Below, in pieces: positions 32,833 through 43,712 of a DNA stretch of 64,000 nt (positions are counted from its first letter, which is position 1; each line of letters begins with the position of its first letter). The stretch is taken from contig CM074127.1 of the NCBI GenBank assembly GCA_037178625.1, forward strand, positions 1,054,001 through 1,118,000, in the 5' to 3' direction. Under the pieces are notes generated by a model. That model was not told the DNA's origin, did no database searches, and saw nothing but the letters and a program-made list of their open reading frames with translations. The position numbers were made by a program, and so were the translations under genes. Source of the DNA: Skeletonema tropicum. Its lineage: Eukaryota > Bacillariophyta > Thalassiosirophyceae > Thalassiosirales > Thalassiosiraceae.

Positions 32833-34074
32833 TCACACAACATCAGCAGTGGCAAGCGAAGAATCCATCGTGTTGCTTTGGTCGTACATTCCCATTTCAT
32901 CGCCCTGCAGGACATCGCCAAGTTCACCACAGGTCAATTTGAAAAGTCGTGAAAATGAATTCTTTGGTGTGGGTGACTTGGATTGTGACAAATCATGGGA
33001 GGCTAGCTGGTCTTCGTCACTTTTTCTCAGATTTGACATTTGAGAGTTCAATGTTTGCCGAATATCATTTAATATTTGTCCAGCCCGAACGATGTGATTT
33101 CCTTTTCCTTTACTTTCAAAAGAATTTAAGGATGCAGGAGCACAGCTTTCACCATTCCAATCACTTTTTATGTAATGCCGTTGTGCTTCTTTGCAATTGT
33201 TGAATTGTTCTAATGGGACTGTTGACTTTTCCACCCGCATTGAAAGTATAGCATTATTTACAAACTTCGCCAATATTTTGCCGGTTTCATTATCACCTGT
33301 CGGTAGCTTTGTTCGTATTGGCAACATTACAACTTTCCCTCCAGGACGGCTAAATCCTGATAAATCCAAATTATTTACAGTAGATTGTTCACGCGAGGGT
33401 ATTTTTATATGTGCAATTCCGTGTGAAAAATGTTCTTCTTTTGTACATGATGTGTCTCGACCTTTTTTTCGACATGATCTACACGTGAAATCATCAGCGG
33501 AATCTTCGAACTGAGGATTGATCCAGTTGCATGCAATACAAACGTGTATTTCGATGATATCTGGTAACATCAAGTCATCGCAGGCAGGTGTTGGTTCTGA
33601 ACGTGTAGGTGGTGGAGGTAATGTGACTTGTAAATGATGTTGTGGCTTTCCTGTTAAATGCTCCCCTCCCCCGTCATTACTCGGTTGCCGCTCATCATAT
33701 TGCATATTATCCTTCCAATGAACCCTGCCAATAGGACCTGATTCTCCAAGAGAAGAAGCAGGGCTGTCCAATTCGATCTGTTTTGATTCCACAGCCAATA
33801 AATTCCCCTCCCTTTGAAACATTGTCGAATAATGCGATGTAGGCACAGACAAACAACCGGACGGAAATGACGAACGAAAGCCTGCCCAAGCAGTTATCCT
33901 CCAATGATTGGACACTGCTGCTGACTTCTTACTGCAAGTAGAACGACTTCCATGATTGGGACATAGGGTTTCTTCCGATAGTTCAATGCCTTCCAATGAC
34001 AGTAAAGTGACACGAAATAATTCGACACATGCATCAGCATTTGAGGAGACTGCTGCCTGATCAGGAGGTGACAT
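32833..34074 (-). CDS. Hypothetical zinc-ribbon-like protein (413 aa)
   Basis: The protein is not recognised. Cysteine pairs spaced as in a zinc ribbon occur at about residues 180-210: CIACNWINPQFEDSADDFTC and then CRSC. The rest is Ser/Pro-rich and probably disordered, with further Cys/His near the N-terminus. Near residues 250-270 is a short hydrophobic/basic block, GGKVVMLPIRTKLPTG. A zinc ribbon in a disordered protein is common in transcription or ubiquitin-related factors, but no function is claimed. The frame is uninterrupted; additional exons at either end cannot be excluded. Confidence 0.5.
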   Translation of the reverse strand: MSPPDQAAVSSNADACVELFRVTLLSLEGIELSEETLCPNHGSRSTCSKKSAAVSNHWRITAWAGFRSSFPSGCLSVPTSHYSTMFQREGNLLAVESKQIELDSPASSLGESGPIGRVHWKDNMQYDERQPSNDGGGEHLTGKPQHHLQVTLPPPPTRSEPTPACDDLMLPDIIEIHVCIACNWINPQFEDSADDFTCRSCRKKGRDTSCTKEEHFSHGIAHIKIPSREQSTVNNLDLSGFSRPGGKVVMLPIRTKLPTGDNETGKILAKFVNNAILSMRVEKSTVPLEQFNNCKEAQRHYIKSDWNGESCAPASLNSFESKGKGNHIVRAGQILNDIRQTLNSQMSNLRKSDEDQLASHDLSQSKSPTPKNSFSRLFKLTCGELGDVLQGDEMGMYDQSNTMDSSLATADVV

Positions 34075-35146
34075 GAAAAGGGTAGGTCAAGCAATTCATA
34101 TACTGCGTGCACCTGCTTTTTAGCGCTCTACTTATAATATCACTGCTGAACCTTTCTATCTTGGCCAGAAGCACGATCGTAGCAAAGCACAAGCACCAAA
34201 ATCGGAAATGGTACAAGCTAGACTGTGAGCCACACACACGCATTTCTTAGATAGAAGATGAATGGAGGAGGTAGGAACCTGAAGGAGATGTAGCGGGGCC
34301 AACGGGTGTGCCCTCCAAACACATTTCATTTTACTAGTGAAAAAATGGAAGAAATACTCCATCGAGAGAAAGTAAAATTCGAATGCACTCTCATTTAGCT
34401 GGTACGCCTGACCCTTGGCCTGACAAGACTAAAAAAGACGGTGGACTGCATCATCGTCGTTCGTCGTTAGTTGTTCGCACGCAGAGAACGGCTAAGTAAG
34501 CGATTCTTACATCTGATCTTAAACTTCAAGTTCATCCAACGAAGTCAATTACAACCATTGTGGTGATGGACAGGCAAGCGGGTGTCCGGACTCTATCCCC
34601 ACTTTTCCGTCATCCCCTGGTCTGAGCGAGCTTGCTTGCTGCCGCCCTGCCATTCTCTTTTGGTTGTTCGTGCAACCAATGCATTCATTGCATCGTGTGG
34701 GTTTTTCGCATCGGTTGTCTAGATAGTTTTAAGCGTAAACCCACGCTAGTGCTGGAGAATCCTACCGCTGCGCCATGGGGCTGGCGGTTTCATCGGTGGT
34801 GGCGGGGTTGTCGAGTTCACACGACAATAATATTTAGAGGTCCGTTTGGAAGGATCGGTATATTGCTCGAAACTGATAGAGGTACGACTTTTGCCTCAAT
34901 TTCTTTGCTGGCATCCCACCGACGTCCTCCGTCCTCTGTTGTGTGTATGAATATATTTCACGCTGCATCATGGAATTACACCTCCCCTCCCTTTGGAAAA
35001 TAAACAAACAAATGACAAAAAAAAAATATCCCTTGAGTGCATGCAGAGAAGGACAGAACGATGATGAGCAAGAACCGAGGTCCAGTCTATGACTTGAGGG
35101 CACATAAACCTGATTACAACATACTTACCACCACAACAATCACCGC
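34075..35146. other. Divergent intergenic region upstream of the heat-shock-factor-like gene
   Basis: About 1.07 kb lie between two divergent start codons. No repeat, RNA gene or canonical heat-shock element was identified by eye. Confidence 0.4.
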
Positions 35147-36348
35147 ATGAACATGAATCTAGCCGAGAACAACAACAGACATGCCAAAACGGCCGCTGAG
35201 ACGAAGCACGCCAAGCAGACTTTCCCATTCCTCCTTTACGAGGCCATCGAGTGGGCCTCCAATTCCGAATTCAGTTCCACACTCACTTGGTCTCCGTCGG
35301 GAAATGAGTTTGTAGTTCATGATAGGGATTTGGCACTGGAACTCATCATTCCTAAATTCCTCGATCGTAACGAGTTCAATAACTGGAAATCATTTGTAAG
35401 TTTGAAGTTCGTATGAGGGTAGAATTAGGTAGAATTCTTATTAATCTCTAATCTCTATCGTTTTGCTGAACTTTCTAACACCGTTATCGCCTCTGCTCCT
35501 CGCCTTATCTTCATCAGACTAATCAGCTGAACCTATGGGGTTTTAAACACGGTCTCGACATTGATACCAGCAACAAGACCAAGAGAGGAATGGGCAACAG
35601 CGAGGGAAAGGGAGAAACATACTGCCACCAATATTTCAAGCGTGGAAAGGTGGAAGAACTTCAGTTGATGCAAAGAGCAGAACTCAATAGACTTCCCACG
35701 AACACAAAGGAGCAGCACTCATACTCGTTTGATACTGTTACGAGTGATCATGCTGTATCCTCATCTCATTATGATCGTTATGGTTGTAATAGCTCAACCG
35801 TGACCGGGACAACCGGTAGTGATCGCAATCATAGCTTCAAAATCAAAGACAAAACCACTCAACCTCAACAGCATGACATCATTGAAGATAAAGGACAAGA
35901 CACATCACCCTTGACGGGTTGGAAGTTGGAAGATGGTTCCTATTATGAGCGATCACACTCAGTATTAGTACCTGGAGGAGTGTCAATGATCGAAGCTTGT
36001 TCTGACATAATGCTGGGCACTGACCAAACTACGACCCCTCACACGCACATATCATCCGAAGCACCGATGCAGAATCAAAACGAGATGCAACCTCATGTAC
36101 TGCAACATAAATTATTGATGCAAAGTAAGATGATGATGCAGCATCACAGGTTTCATGGGTATCCCCTGGCCCCGGGCGACGTAAGTTGGAAGTTCACGAA
36201 CCAACCCAAGAAACAGGAGACGCTCAATAAAAAAGTGTCCCCCCAACAGCTCGTTGTCATTGCCAAAGCATCAAATAATAGCGATTGTGAACATGACAAG
36301 CTTCAACATTCCAAAACCCCATCAAACCGCAATTTGGCAGAGAAGTGA
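35147..36348 (+). CDS. Heat-shock factor (HSF-type) transcription factor, two exons
   Basis: Exons 35147-35395 and 35518-36348 join in phase across a 122-bp intron (GTAAGT donor, ATCAG acceptor) to give 359 aa. The junction reads NNWKSF-TNQLNLWGFKH. The HSF DNA-binding domain (about residues 25-130) shows FPFLLYEAIEWASN, then FVVHDRDLALELIIPKFLDR, the recognition-helix region SFTNQLNLWGFK, and TYCHQYFKRGK. HSF proteins bind nGAAn repeats in the nucleus; diatoms carry a much expanded HSF family. The intron interrupts the recognition-helix region, the same place as in many HSF genes. The rest of the protein is Ser/Gln/His-rich and disordered, and no clear trimerisation coiled coil follows. Confidence 0.88.
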
Positions 36349-36907
36349 TACTAATGTAGTCTCGTGCTCGAAAGTTTACGCCACCTATCTTACCAGTTGC
36401 TCCACAAGCAAATTCATCACTCGTCATCTTCAATACTCGAAGAGAAGAAGGCAAGATCAATGCATCTCGACGAAGATCTGTGTATACTTCTCTGATAAAA
36501 AAACAGCATCTGATCTGGATCAGTCCTCTTTTGAAATGTATTTAAGAGAGTAAGTCAGAGTTAGAAAGGCCTGAGTCAGATTCTACTGGTGTTGTGCCTA
36601 ATAATTTTGCCCATTTTTTCGATTATTGAGTTTTCTGCTGATGATGATGCTGTCATGGATATCCACTGTGGTACTCCTATATTTTTCTTCAGAGAGAATT
36701 CAGATTCAATTCCTGGCCATCACTGAAAAAAGTTACACCACTGGCAAGATAAGCAAAGAATAATATATTAACAAAGAGTAGCTTGTTTACCGCACAGACA
36801 ACATCATTGCAACACCAGCTCTCTGCCTCTCCCTCTCTTGAGCTGGAGATTATTGCAGAGAGCTACTTATGATGGAGGAGTAGTTGTTCTTGCTCCCGTC
36901 CACGAGA
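36349..36907. other. Intergenic region between the two HSF genes (left part)
   Basis: No gene is recognised. The stretch ends in CACGAGA (36901-36907), the left target duplication of the next MITE. Confidence 0.4.
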
Positions 36908-37326
36908 GAGGACGGGTGACATCAGTTGCCCGGAGGGCATGGCACCCGGGTGCTTTTTTCAGATTTCGCTCCGGCAGGCGGTCACTAACAAGCGCTAGTT
37001 GTGACCGGAAATATCGCACCTGGGTACTTTTTTTCAAAGCCTCCGGCGGCGGGATTTGGTACCAGGGTGGAGTATTAGATTACCAGCTAGGTAAGGATGT
37101 ACCGGTATGTTACCGGTATATATGTTCAAACTTCCAGCACGATCATCGTGTGCGTTGCCCGGAGAAATGGCACCCGAGTACAATACCAAAGCAAAATCGT
37201 GATCGGCGGGCGGCATTTCATGTTTGGCACCCGGGTGCCATTCAAAAAGGTCTCCGGCGGTCAAAAAAGGTACTAGGGTTATGTGAGAATTCCTACGTAG
37301 AAGTTCTACGGATGTCACCCGTCCTC
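36908..37326. mobile_element. MITE with GAGGACGGGTGACATC ends and CACCCGGGTG repeats (419 bp)
   Basis: Perfect 16-bp inverted ends lie at 36908-36923 and 37311-37326. The flanks carry CACGAGA at 36901-36907 and 37327-37333 (7 bp, or 8 bp if the shared G is counted). Inside, near-palindromes of the form GGCACCCGGGTGCC recur near 36941, 37017, 37056, 37170 and 37229, sometimes paired with CTCCGGCGG. A TACGTAGGAAT motif lies at 37289-37299. No coding potential was seen. Confidence 0.8.
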
Positions 37327-37712
37327 CACGAGAGCGAGGTTCAATAACGGTTCCACCCACATATAGTAGCGGATTCTCGGAAGTCACACTTCTTTTCTTA
37401 CCAATAAGAACATCTTGCCCTTCGCTCTTATCGTTTTTTGCGAAGCACGAGAAGAAGGCGAATCAGATTCAGACATCGAGCACTGACAGGACATCGAGTA
37501 CCGCTATCTTCTCTTTCTTCAAAAAACATCAAAAAACATCCAGTGATAGCGAAGACCGCGGTGGAGGCGGTGGCAAAAGCGAAAAACGGCAGCCCGGAGG
37601 AATGCCTACAACCTAGCTAAAAGAATGATATGGAAAGTTTTGCACGCTATACCATAGTAAGGCGGCTTTAGAAAGTAATACGTAGTGTGGCTAGAATAAT
37701 AACCGCTCAATC
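37327..37712. other. Upstream region of the second HSF gene
   Basis: About 390 bp between the MITE and the start codon. No gene or canonical promoter element was recognised. Confidence 0.35.
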
Positions 37713-39668
37713 ATGTCGTCACCAGGCGATGATGTCGATGACGTAAAGGTTCCCAGCATGCCCAGCATGCCCGTGTTGCCAGCCATCAAAAAACCCAATC
37801 AAATGGTCGATCACACCTACACAGATTACGCCATAATCAGCAAAGAAGTCGATGTCAAGCTCCTCGAGGAAGAATCTCCACAACTGCCCGAACCAAGCTC
37901 CGAAAAGGAATCTGAGGTACGCGAGAAACTAAAAGGGATGTCCTGCACCTACGGTCCCATGAGGAAGAATGCGGGGGGAGTTACGCAGCCGTTCCCCGGG
38001 AAGTTAATGGAGGTATTGAATCGAACTGATCTTGCAGAGATTATTGAATGGATGCCCCATGGAAGGGCATTTTTGGTAAAGCAACCGAAAACGTTTGCGT
38101 CACAGGTCCTTCCTCGATTTTTTAAGCAGTCCAAATATCTATCGTTTACTCGTCAATTGAATTTATGGGGGTTTAAACGCATCACACGGGGGAAGGATAT
38201 GGGGGCGTATTATCATGAAATATTCTTACGGGGCAGACCACATTTGGCCATGAGGATGAAGCGTCAAAAAATAAAGGGGACGGGGATGAAACTAACACCG
38301 AACCCAGATTCAGAACCTGATTTTTATACAGAATACCCCATGATGCCGCAGTTGGAACCGAGTCAGAATCAGGGTCCCCTCCCCCCGCTACCTGCGGAAC
38401 GGATGGGGATGTTGCACCAGGCTGCTACAGCGGATGTTTCAAGTCAGAATTTGTTCAAGGCACTGAAGGTGGCGTCCTCACAACAGCAATCAACTATGCA
38501 ATCAACGGTATTGACACACCCGCAACTGCAACAAATACATCAACAGCATCAGCTTGTCAATATCAATCCTGCTGGTGGTAGGATGATGCCAGGAGCTGGT
38601 TCAGATTATCAACGTTTACTTGGAGCTATGAATGCATCAGCGGGTGTAAATACTATGTTATCTGCGGAGACACTCCATCAATTAAAGCAGCAACAACAAT
38701 CATTACAAAAACAGCAGCAATTACATCAAGCTGTGAAGGGAGCGAATGGACCAGGAATAGCCAATGGTGGTTATAATCATCTTTATGGCGCAATGAATTC
38801 TCAATCGGGTATTAACCCTATGCTTGCTGCGGCATCTCAATTACCTTCAATGATACCATCCGCAATGTTGCCGTCAGTGTTACCTTCTGCCAATTTCACC
38901 ACTCACATTGCAAAACGTGCTTATGACGATGTATTATTGGCTCCTGGAGTCAGAAAGCAATTGGGATTTAGTGCATCTGGTCTACAAAATGGAAATGCTC
39001 CCACTGGAGGTATGGGCGGTAACTTTGGTGGCAACTTTGGGGTCAAGGATAAAATCTCATCAGTTATGCTCCAACTAAACAACGGTGGGGCGAATCCTGG
39101 TCAATTTGCAATGGCAGCACCTCAAGTCGCCCAAGCAGATCTAATGCAAACAGCACCATCTCAATCTTCACAACCCAAGGCGAAAGATGATGTTGCTGAT
39201 GCGGCAACAACAATAGCAGAAGGAGGAGCAGTATCAGCTGCGGTAGCAGCATATGACGTTGCTGATGCGGCAACAGCAATAGCAGGAGGAGGCGCAGTAG
39301 CACCACCAGCGACAGCCGCGGTCGCCGCTGCAACGAAAGCGTCGAAACCTTCTACCCCCTCTCCTGAAAATGAAACAACATTTGCCGGCTATGGCAACGA
39401 TCCATTGCAGGACGCCCTTAAAAAGGTCGGCAATGACCCACTCCAAGATGCTCTCCAAAAAGTCCACCAATTGGACGATGACGCGGCTTCGTTGCAACGT
39501 GCCAAAGCGAAGATACTCCAGTCAATGGCGCAATCTGGAGTTGACCCGACTGATGATGACGATGAAGAGAAGAAGAATGGTGGAGATTCGTCAACTCTTG
39601 AAGAAAAGAGGCCCGACACCCGGCCTTCATTGGGTCGTCCTTTTGTCCCAAGAAATAGTGATGACTGA
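37713..39668 (+). CDS. Heat-shock factor (HSF-type) transcription factor, long Gln-rich form
   Basis: A single exon encodes 651 aa. The HSF DNA-binding domain (about residues 90-190) reads PFPGKLMEVLNRTDLAEIIE, then the recognition helix SKYLSFTRQLNLWGFKRITR and YYHEIFLRGRPHLAMRMKRQ. About residues 250-370 are Gln/His-rich. The C-terminal half contains two near-copies of a DVADAATxIAxGGAV unit and two of a GNDPLQDALxKV unit, then an acidic tail. The domain predicts nuclear, sequence-specific DNA binding. It shares little with the upstream HSF outside the domain and lacks its intron, so the pair is not a recent tandem duplication. Confidence 0.9.
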   Translation: MSSPGDDVDDVKVPSMPSMPVLPAIKKPNQMVDHTYTDYAIISKEVDVKLLEEESPQLPEPSSEKESEVREKLKGMSCTYGPMRKNAGGVTQPFPGKLMEVLNRTDLAEIIEWMPHGRAFLVKQPKTFASQVLPRFFKQSKYLSFTRQLNLWGFKRITRGKDMGAYYHEIFLRGRPHLAMRMKRQKIKGTGMKLTPNPDSEPDFYTEYPMMPQLEPSQNQGPLPPLPAERMGMLHQAATADVSSQNLFKALKVASSQQQSTMQSTVLTHPQLQQIHQQHQLVNINPAGGRMMPGAGSDYQRLLGAMNASAGVNTMLSAETLHQLKQQQQSLQKQQQLHQAVKGANGPGIANGGYNHLYGAMNSQSGINPMLAAASQLPSMIPSAMLPSVLPSANFTTHIAKRAYDDVLLAPGVRKQLGFSASGLQNGNAPTGGMGGNFGGNFGVKDKISSVMLQLNNGGANPGQFAMAAPQVAQADLMQTAPSQSSQPKAKDDVADAATTIAEGGAVSAAVAAYDVADAATAIAGGGAVAPPATAAVAAATKASKPSTPSPENETTFAGYGNDPLQDALKKVGNDPLQDALQKVHQLDDDAASLQRAKAKILQSMAQSGVDPTDDDDEEKKNGGDSSTLEEKRPDTRPSLGRPFVPRNSDD

Positions 39669-39835
39669 GGATGGAGAATAAATAAACCTGTCTATCACAT
39701 TGTGCATACTTTTTGTCGGTAAAAATAGAGGTTGAAACAATTACTTAAAATAAATACGATCTTGATTGGTACACGAGCACATACACAAAGAACACATAGC
39801 TGAGGGCGCAACGATTGCTGAACGCTTCTGATGCC

Positions 39836-40390
39836 TTAACAGAACCAATTCTTGTACGAAGCACACCATTTCACCCAACCCTCATACCTCTCAATTGCAT
39901 TGGATGATTTTGAACGCTGAGTACGCAACGCCTGTAACTTGTTCTTAATATCGATACCCTTCTCCACGCACAAAGTCCTTTCCTCTTCATTTGAAGCCAG
40001 CAGGCAACGTCTATCGATCTTTTGTCGAAGCTTCACAAGATCACTAAACTCCAAATCAAATTCTGCCAAACGATCTACCTCTCTCTCTTGCAGAGCGCTG
40101 TACGACATGGACATATCCGCGAAGGAATTAATCATCAAAGTAAACATGTGGTCACATTTGACAAGGAAAGCAGAGAACAATTCATTCATCAGCTGCCGGT
40201 CGAAGACACTTTCCACCTTTGCTAATCCCCAGTCAAGCATGCGTCCTATTCCACGTTTATTGTACTCCACAACAACGCTATTCTGATCAACAAAATCTTC
40301 TTTGGCACTGACAAAGCAAGTCGGTGGACTACACAAGGGATTGCTGATATTCAAGACCAACACAATAAGTAGTAACGCATAGTTCTTCAT
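39836..40390 (-). CDS. Small secreted helical protein, hypothetical
   Basis: Starting at 40390 (MKNYALLLIVLVLNISNPLC) the product is 184 aa with a clear signal peptide. An upstream in-frame ATG at 40429 would mask it. The mature part is helical and rich in charged residues (ALQEREVDRLAEFDLEFSDL), with a few Cys. It ends WVKWCASYKNWFC. No family is recognised. The signal peptide suggests secretion, or an ER, vacuolar or wall location. Confidence 0.5.
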   Translation of the reverse strand: MKNYALLLIVLVLNISNPLCSPPTCFVSAKEDFVDQNSVVVEYNKRGIGRMLDWGLAKVESVFDRQLMNELFSAFLVKCDHMFTLMINSFADMSMSYSALQEREVDRLAEFDLEFSDLVKLRQKIDRRCLLASNEEERTLCVEKGIDIKNKLQALRTQRSKSSNAIERYEGWVKWCASYKNWFC

Positions 40391-40709
40391 CGTGATAGTG
40401 TTATTTGATTGCAGTTTGTTTTCCAGCAAGTATCATAGAAACTCTCCGAGCACTAAATGTATATCGATGGTATCTTCTTCGACATTGAGCGGGATGTTTT
40501 TGGTAGGAGAGGCGCGGTGGTACGATATGTTTTCTTGTTGAACCTGCTGGATGCTGGATCTTTTGCACGCATTTGCACGCGCTAAACAAGCAGTGCTGGG
40601 ACAACGTGAGACTTAAGTAGTAGAAGACTTCGCAGTTGTCGGTCGCAATGCAATGGAAGACCAGGATACAATTCTGAAAGCAGAACGAAGCCAATAACTC
40701 AATAATAAT

Positions 40710-43097
40710 TTAACTTTTTTTACGCCCACCGTGATTTCTACTTTTCATTACATCTCCTCCCAGGCTGGGTGTTGCCAGAGAATGTTCAGAGATGAATGGA
40801 AACGAATCTGCATTAGTTCCTCGAAAGACGAGCTCAAGAGGCAGGCCAATACTCCCCCCAACAAACACTGTTACATTTGAAAGTATTGAAGGATGAACTG
40901 GCGTCAAAACAAAGAAGAGTCTGCGTTCTCGATCAATGCTGCGTATGATTCCAAGTCCGACACAATGAAGATTGGGCACACCCGAATGGTTTCGCGACTG
41001 AGCAGACAAAGCTTTGCCATCTCCTTGACAACACAACCCGACAATCGAACCATTGAGAGCGTCCAGTGCATCGTCGCTTGCAAAGTCGCCTTGAGTGCCA
41101 CATGCGGGCTCAACCTCTGCTATGCCGTCAACAAACCCAGGAGGTGAATAAAGTGATACAGATTGAAACGGAACTGCGTAGGGTAGCATCGATGCCATTG
41201 TCAAACCAAGAATGTTTGATGCATCAACGATTCCTTTCTCTCGGTGAAAAGCGATTGCTTCATTTTGATTTCCAAACCTTATCCTTTTCTTGATCATCTC
41301 ATTGTATCCTCCCATGAAGTATGTGCAGAACCTATGTTTGCGATGATCCGAAGCAGTTGCTTGTAGTGGTCCAGTGGAGTTACTGCTATCCATTGATCGA
41401 TAAGACCGGCTATCATCATTCGGTACTACAACCATGCTTTCATCAAACGACTGCACTGTATGAACGACTCTGTTTTGGGCCGTATCTGCACCAGTATTTT
41501 GCGATGGCAAGTCAAATGACTTCGTTTTGGTAGATCCTAGCATCTGAATGATGTTGCCAGGATTAGCAGCTTCGATGATGGCGCACAGTATTTCATATCC
41601 AAATCCCTTCACCCAACCATCAGTATTTATCAGTAGTGGAAGCTGTCCTTTTCCATTTTCTATTCGTTCTGTCTTCAAGCGGTTGTATCTTTGCAAGAGA
41701 AGATTTGCCATTTCAATATACTTGTCTGGATCTGCCTTTGATGTTATATCCCCGAAAAAGTAGGCAGATTCTTGTTGACCAACAATGTTGCTGTCCTCAC
41801 TATCCGTTTCTCCACTACACACCATGTGCATAGGTGGATCTGACAATAGAGGCTTCGACACAAGACTCAACGTAATGAGGCCAGGAACACTCAGTTCCGG
41901 CTGACCGCAGTCTAAATCCAAAACTGCCACAGCTGCAGAATCTGATTCCACTTCCATCTGTTCCGATAGCATGCGATTTGTTGCGTATCTCAGCATAGTT
42001 GACTTTCCACACCCCTTTGCTCCACAAATTAAGACTTTTCTATTTTGCAATGATGTGGTATCACTCTCATCATTGATTCCATTCTTCACGACAGCATTCA
42101 GTGTTGTTTCCCATTTCTCTAGAATTGTAGTGACACCTGACCCACCCAGAGTAGAATTGCCAGGGTAGATGTAATTTGATGGCAAAGCTTTGATATTGTA
42201 GGTTTCCTCCGCATATGCACTGTAGTAATTTTCAGCACTTGATGCTGGTGGTGTAGTTGTATCATTTTTGTCATATATTGAATGCAGCTTCACGCGCAAT
42301 ACAAACGCGCTATCAGATGAAAAGTTGTCAGTAATAACAGTCAAAGGAATTGAATTCATCCAATCAGGTCGGTCAATGACGATGGAGTTCTTCTCATTTC
42401 CGCTTGTGTTACAAGATGATATTCTGTAGCCAAAAATATCAAGCCAAATTAACGATGAGGATTTTGACACCGTTGATTGTGGCAATACTTCTATTTTTGC
42501 CTTTCCTGATATTGTCCCAACGAGTATTGATGCATTTGATAGCTGGTTATTCTTGTCGTTATCAGTAGAAGGAGATAATGTTATTGTAAGGATTTGACAC
42601 CTCTTTCCGTCGTCTTGAAGTGAGTCGGCAGAGTTTGTATCATAGTCTAACACTACTTTTACAGCTGATGATGTATTGCCCGCCTTCATCTCGCTACACG
42701 CAACTGCATTTTGTTGAGTTTGACCATTGTTTGCATTTTTATCATATGTGCATCCATCACCATCAGAGATGGCTGAGTGAGCAGTTTCTGTTGGGTTGAG
42801 GCGTTGACGTTTTGGAGAAGACGCCACATTGCTCAATAGTCCACTTTCCGTGTCTGCAGACGATGCTGTTTGAGGTTGCTGAGAGGTCAATTCTCTGGCC
42901 ATCTCAACATCAAGACTTGCATTGTTGTCTGAGGTTGGCATCACTTCATCTTCATCCGATGGAGCACATGATGTCACCGCTGAATTAGGTTCTGACGGAG
43001 CCCATCCACGAGACTCGGCATGTGGGCATTGCAACAGACCCAGCCGTGGGACATCGGTCTGGTCGGATGTCGTTGCTGCACCTTCTGCTCTGTTCAT
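40710..43097 (-). CDS. NOL9: Polynucleotide 5'-hydroxyl-kinase NOL9/Grc3
   Basis: A single exon encodes 795 aa. The Walker A P-loop GAKGCGKSTMLRYATNRML (about residues 353-371) is followed by AVAVLDLDCGQPELSVPGLI, the Clp1/Grc3 signature around the Walker B region. Then come SLVSKPLLSDPP, YFFGDITSKADPDKYIE and LPLLINTDGWVKGFGYEILC, all in NOL9/Grc3 order. The first 340 residues are Ser/Thr/Asn-rich with a divergent beta domain. The C-terminal region (LHCVGLGIIRSIDRERRLFF) is also family-like. NOL9/Grc3 phosphorylates the 5'-hydroxyl made by Las1 during ITS2 cleavage in pre-rRNA processing in the nucleolus. It is divergently arranged with the small gene at 43314. Confidence 0.88.
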   Translation of the reverse strand: MNRAEGAATTSDQTDVPRLGLLQCPHAESRGWAPSEPNSAVTSCAPSDEDEVMPTSDNNASLDVEMARELTSQQPQTASSADTESGLLSNVASSPKRQRLNPTETAHSAISDGDGCTYDKNANNGQTQQNAVACSEMKAGNTSSAVKVVLDYDTNSADSLQDDGKRCQILTITLSPSTDNDKNNQLSNASILVGTISGKAKIEVLPQSTVSKSSSLIWLDIFGYRISSCNTSGNEKNSIVIDRPDWMNSIPLTVITDNFSSDSAFVLRVKLHSIYDKNDTTTPPASSAENYYSAYAEETYNIKALPSNYIYPGNSTLGGSGVTTILEKWETTLNAVVKNGINDESDTTSLQNRKVLICGAKGCGKSTMLRYATNRMLSEQMEVESDSAAVAVLDLDCGQPELSVPGLITLSLVSKPLLSDPPMHMVCSGETDSEDSNIVGQQESAYFFGDITSKADPDKYIEMANLLLQRYNRLKTERIENGKGQLPLLINTDGWVKGFGYEILCAIIEAANPGNIIQMLGSTKTKSFDLPSQNTGADTAQNRVVHTVQSFDESMVVVPNDDSRSYRSMDSSNSTGPLQATASDHRKHRFCTYFMGGYNEMIKKRIRFGNQNEAIAFHREKGIVDASNILGLTMASMLPYAVPFQSVSLYSPPGFVDGIAEVEPACGTQGDFASDDALDALNGSIVGLCCQGDGKALSAQSRNHSGVPNLHCVGLGIIRSIDRERRLFFVLTPVHPSILSNVTVFVGGSIGLPLELVFRGTNADSFPFISEHSLATPSLGGDVMKSRNHGGRKKS

Positions 43098-43313
43098 CTT
43101 GTGGTTGGTAGGATTGTGGTAGCGGACTTTAGAAGAGTTGATTGGCGCAAAAAGTCAGACAAATCTACGTAGGAATTAGTATGAAAGCTGCTCCCCATCC
43201 CTCGCCCCATCACTTTCGGAATCCCAGATTTGTTGCTAGCAAATGAAAATCGGAAGAGATCAGAAGCCTCAACTCGTGTCAAAGGACGAAGGACGAAACG
43301 CATGTAAACAATA
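43098..43313. promoter_or_regulatory. Bidirectional promoter spacer with TACGTAGGAAT motif
   Basis: A 216-bp spacer between two divergent start codons contains CTACGTAGGAATTAGTA at 43165-43181. The motif lies 69 bp from one start and about 138 bp from the other. Regulatory function is inference from position and from recurrence elsewhere in the window. Confidence 0.45.
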
Positions 43314-43712
43314 ATGGTGGACGACAACAACGATCGCAAGGATGCTAAGCGTCAAAAGCTGCTGTCAGATCAGCGATCGGCATACGAAGAAGATCTGGCT
43401 CGAATTAGGGCGGCGTTGAACGAGCAGCCGGGCCAACCACCAGCGGCTACAAATCAGGAAGAAAAGAATGAGAATAGTGGTGTCACTCAACAACAACAGC
43501 AGCAACAAGAACAGCAACAAAATCATCATCAGCAGCAACATCAACAACAGCAGCAAGGAGGGCACGAAAGCGATGAAGAAGAGGACGGAAACTGGTTGAA
43601 AAATTTCACACCACATCATACCAGAATTGGAGAGAATTTTCAAGTGACAAATCTTCCTACTCCTTCTGCTACGTCTCATTCAAAATCTGCTGCAATTGTG
43701 TCCAAACAATGA
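43314..43712 (+). CDS. Small Gln-rich nuclear-type protein, hypothetical
   Basis: The product is 132 aa. A basic and acidic start (DDNNDRKDAKRQKLLSDQRS) may hold a nuclear localisation signal. A poly-Gln/His stretch (about residues 60-85) and an acidic ESDEEEDGNW follow. The end, HHTRIGENFQVTNLP, resembles the first strand of ELM2-type motifs (xRxGxxFQVxxLP). That motif is too short to assign a family. The gene is divergent with NOL9. Confidence 0.5.
   Translation: MVDDNNDRKDAKRQKLLSDQRSAYEEDLARIRAALNEQPGQPPAATNQEEKNENSGVTQQQQQQQEQQQNHHQQQHQQQQQGGHESDEEEDGNWLKNFTPHHTRIGENFQVTNLPTPSATSHSKSAAIVSKQ

Noticed and set aside
42922..43122. Plus-strand frame opposite the NOL9 N-terminus
   Set aside because: It is antisense to the well-supported NOL9 coding region.
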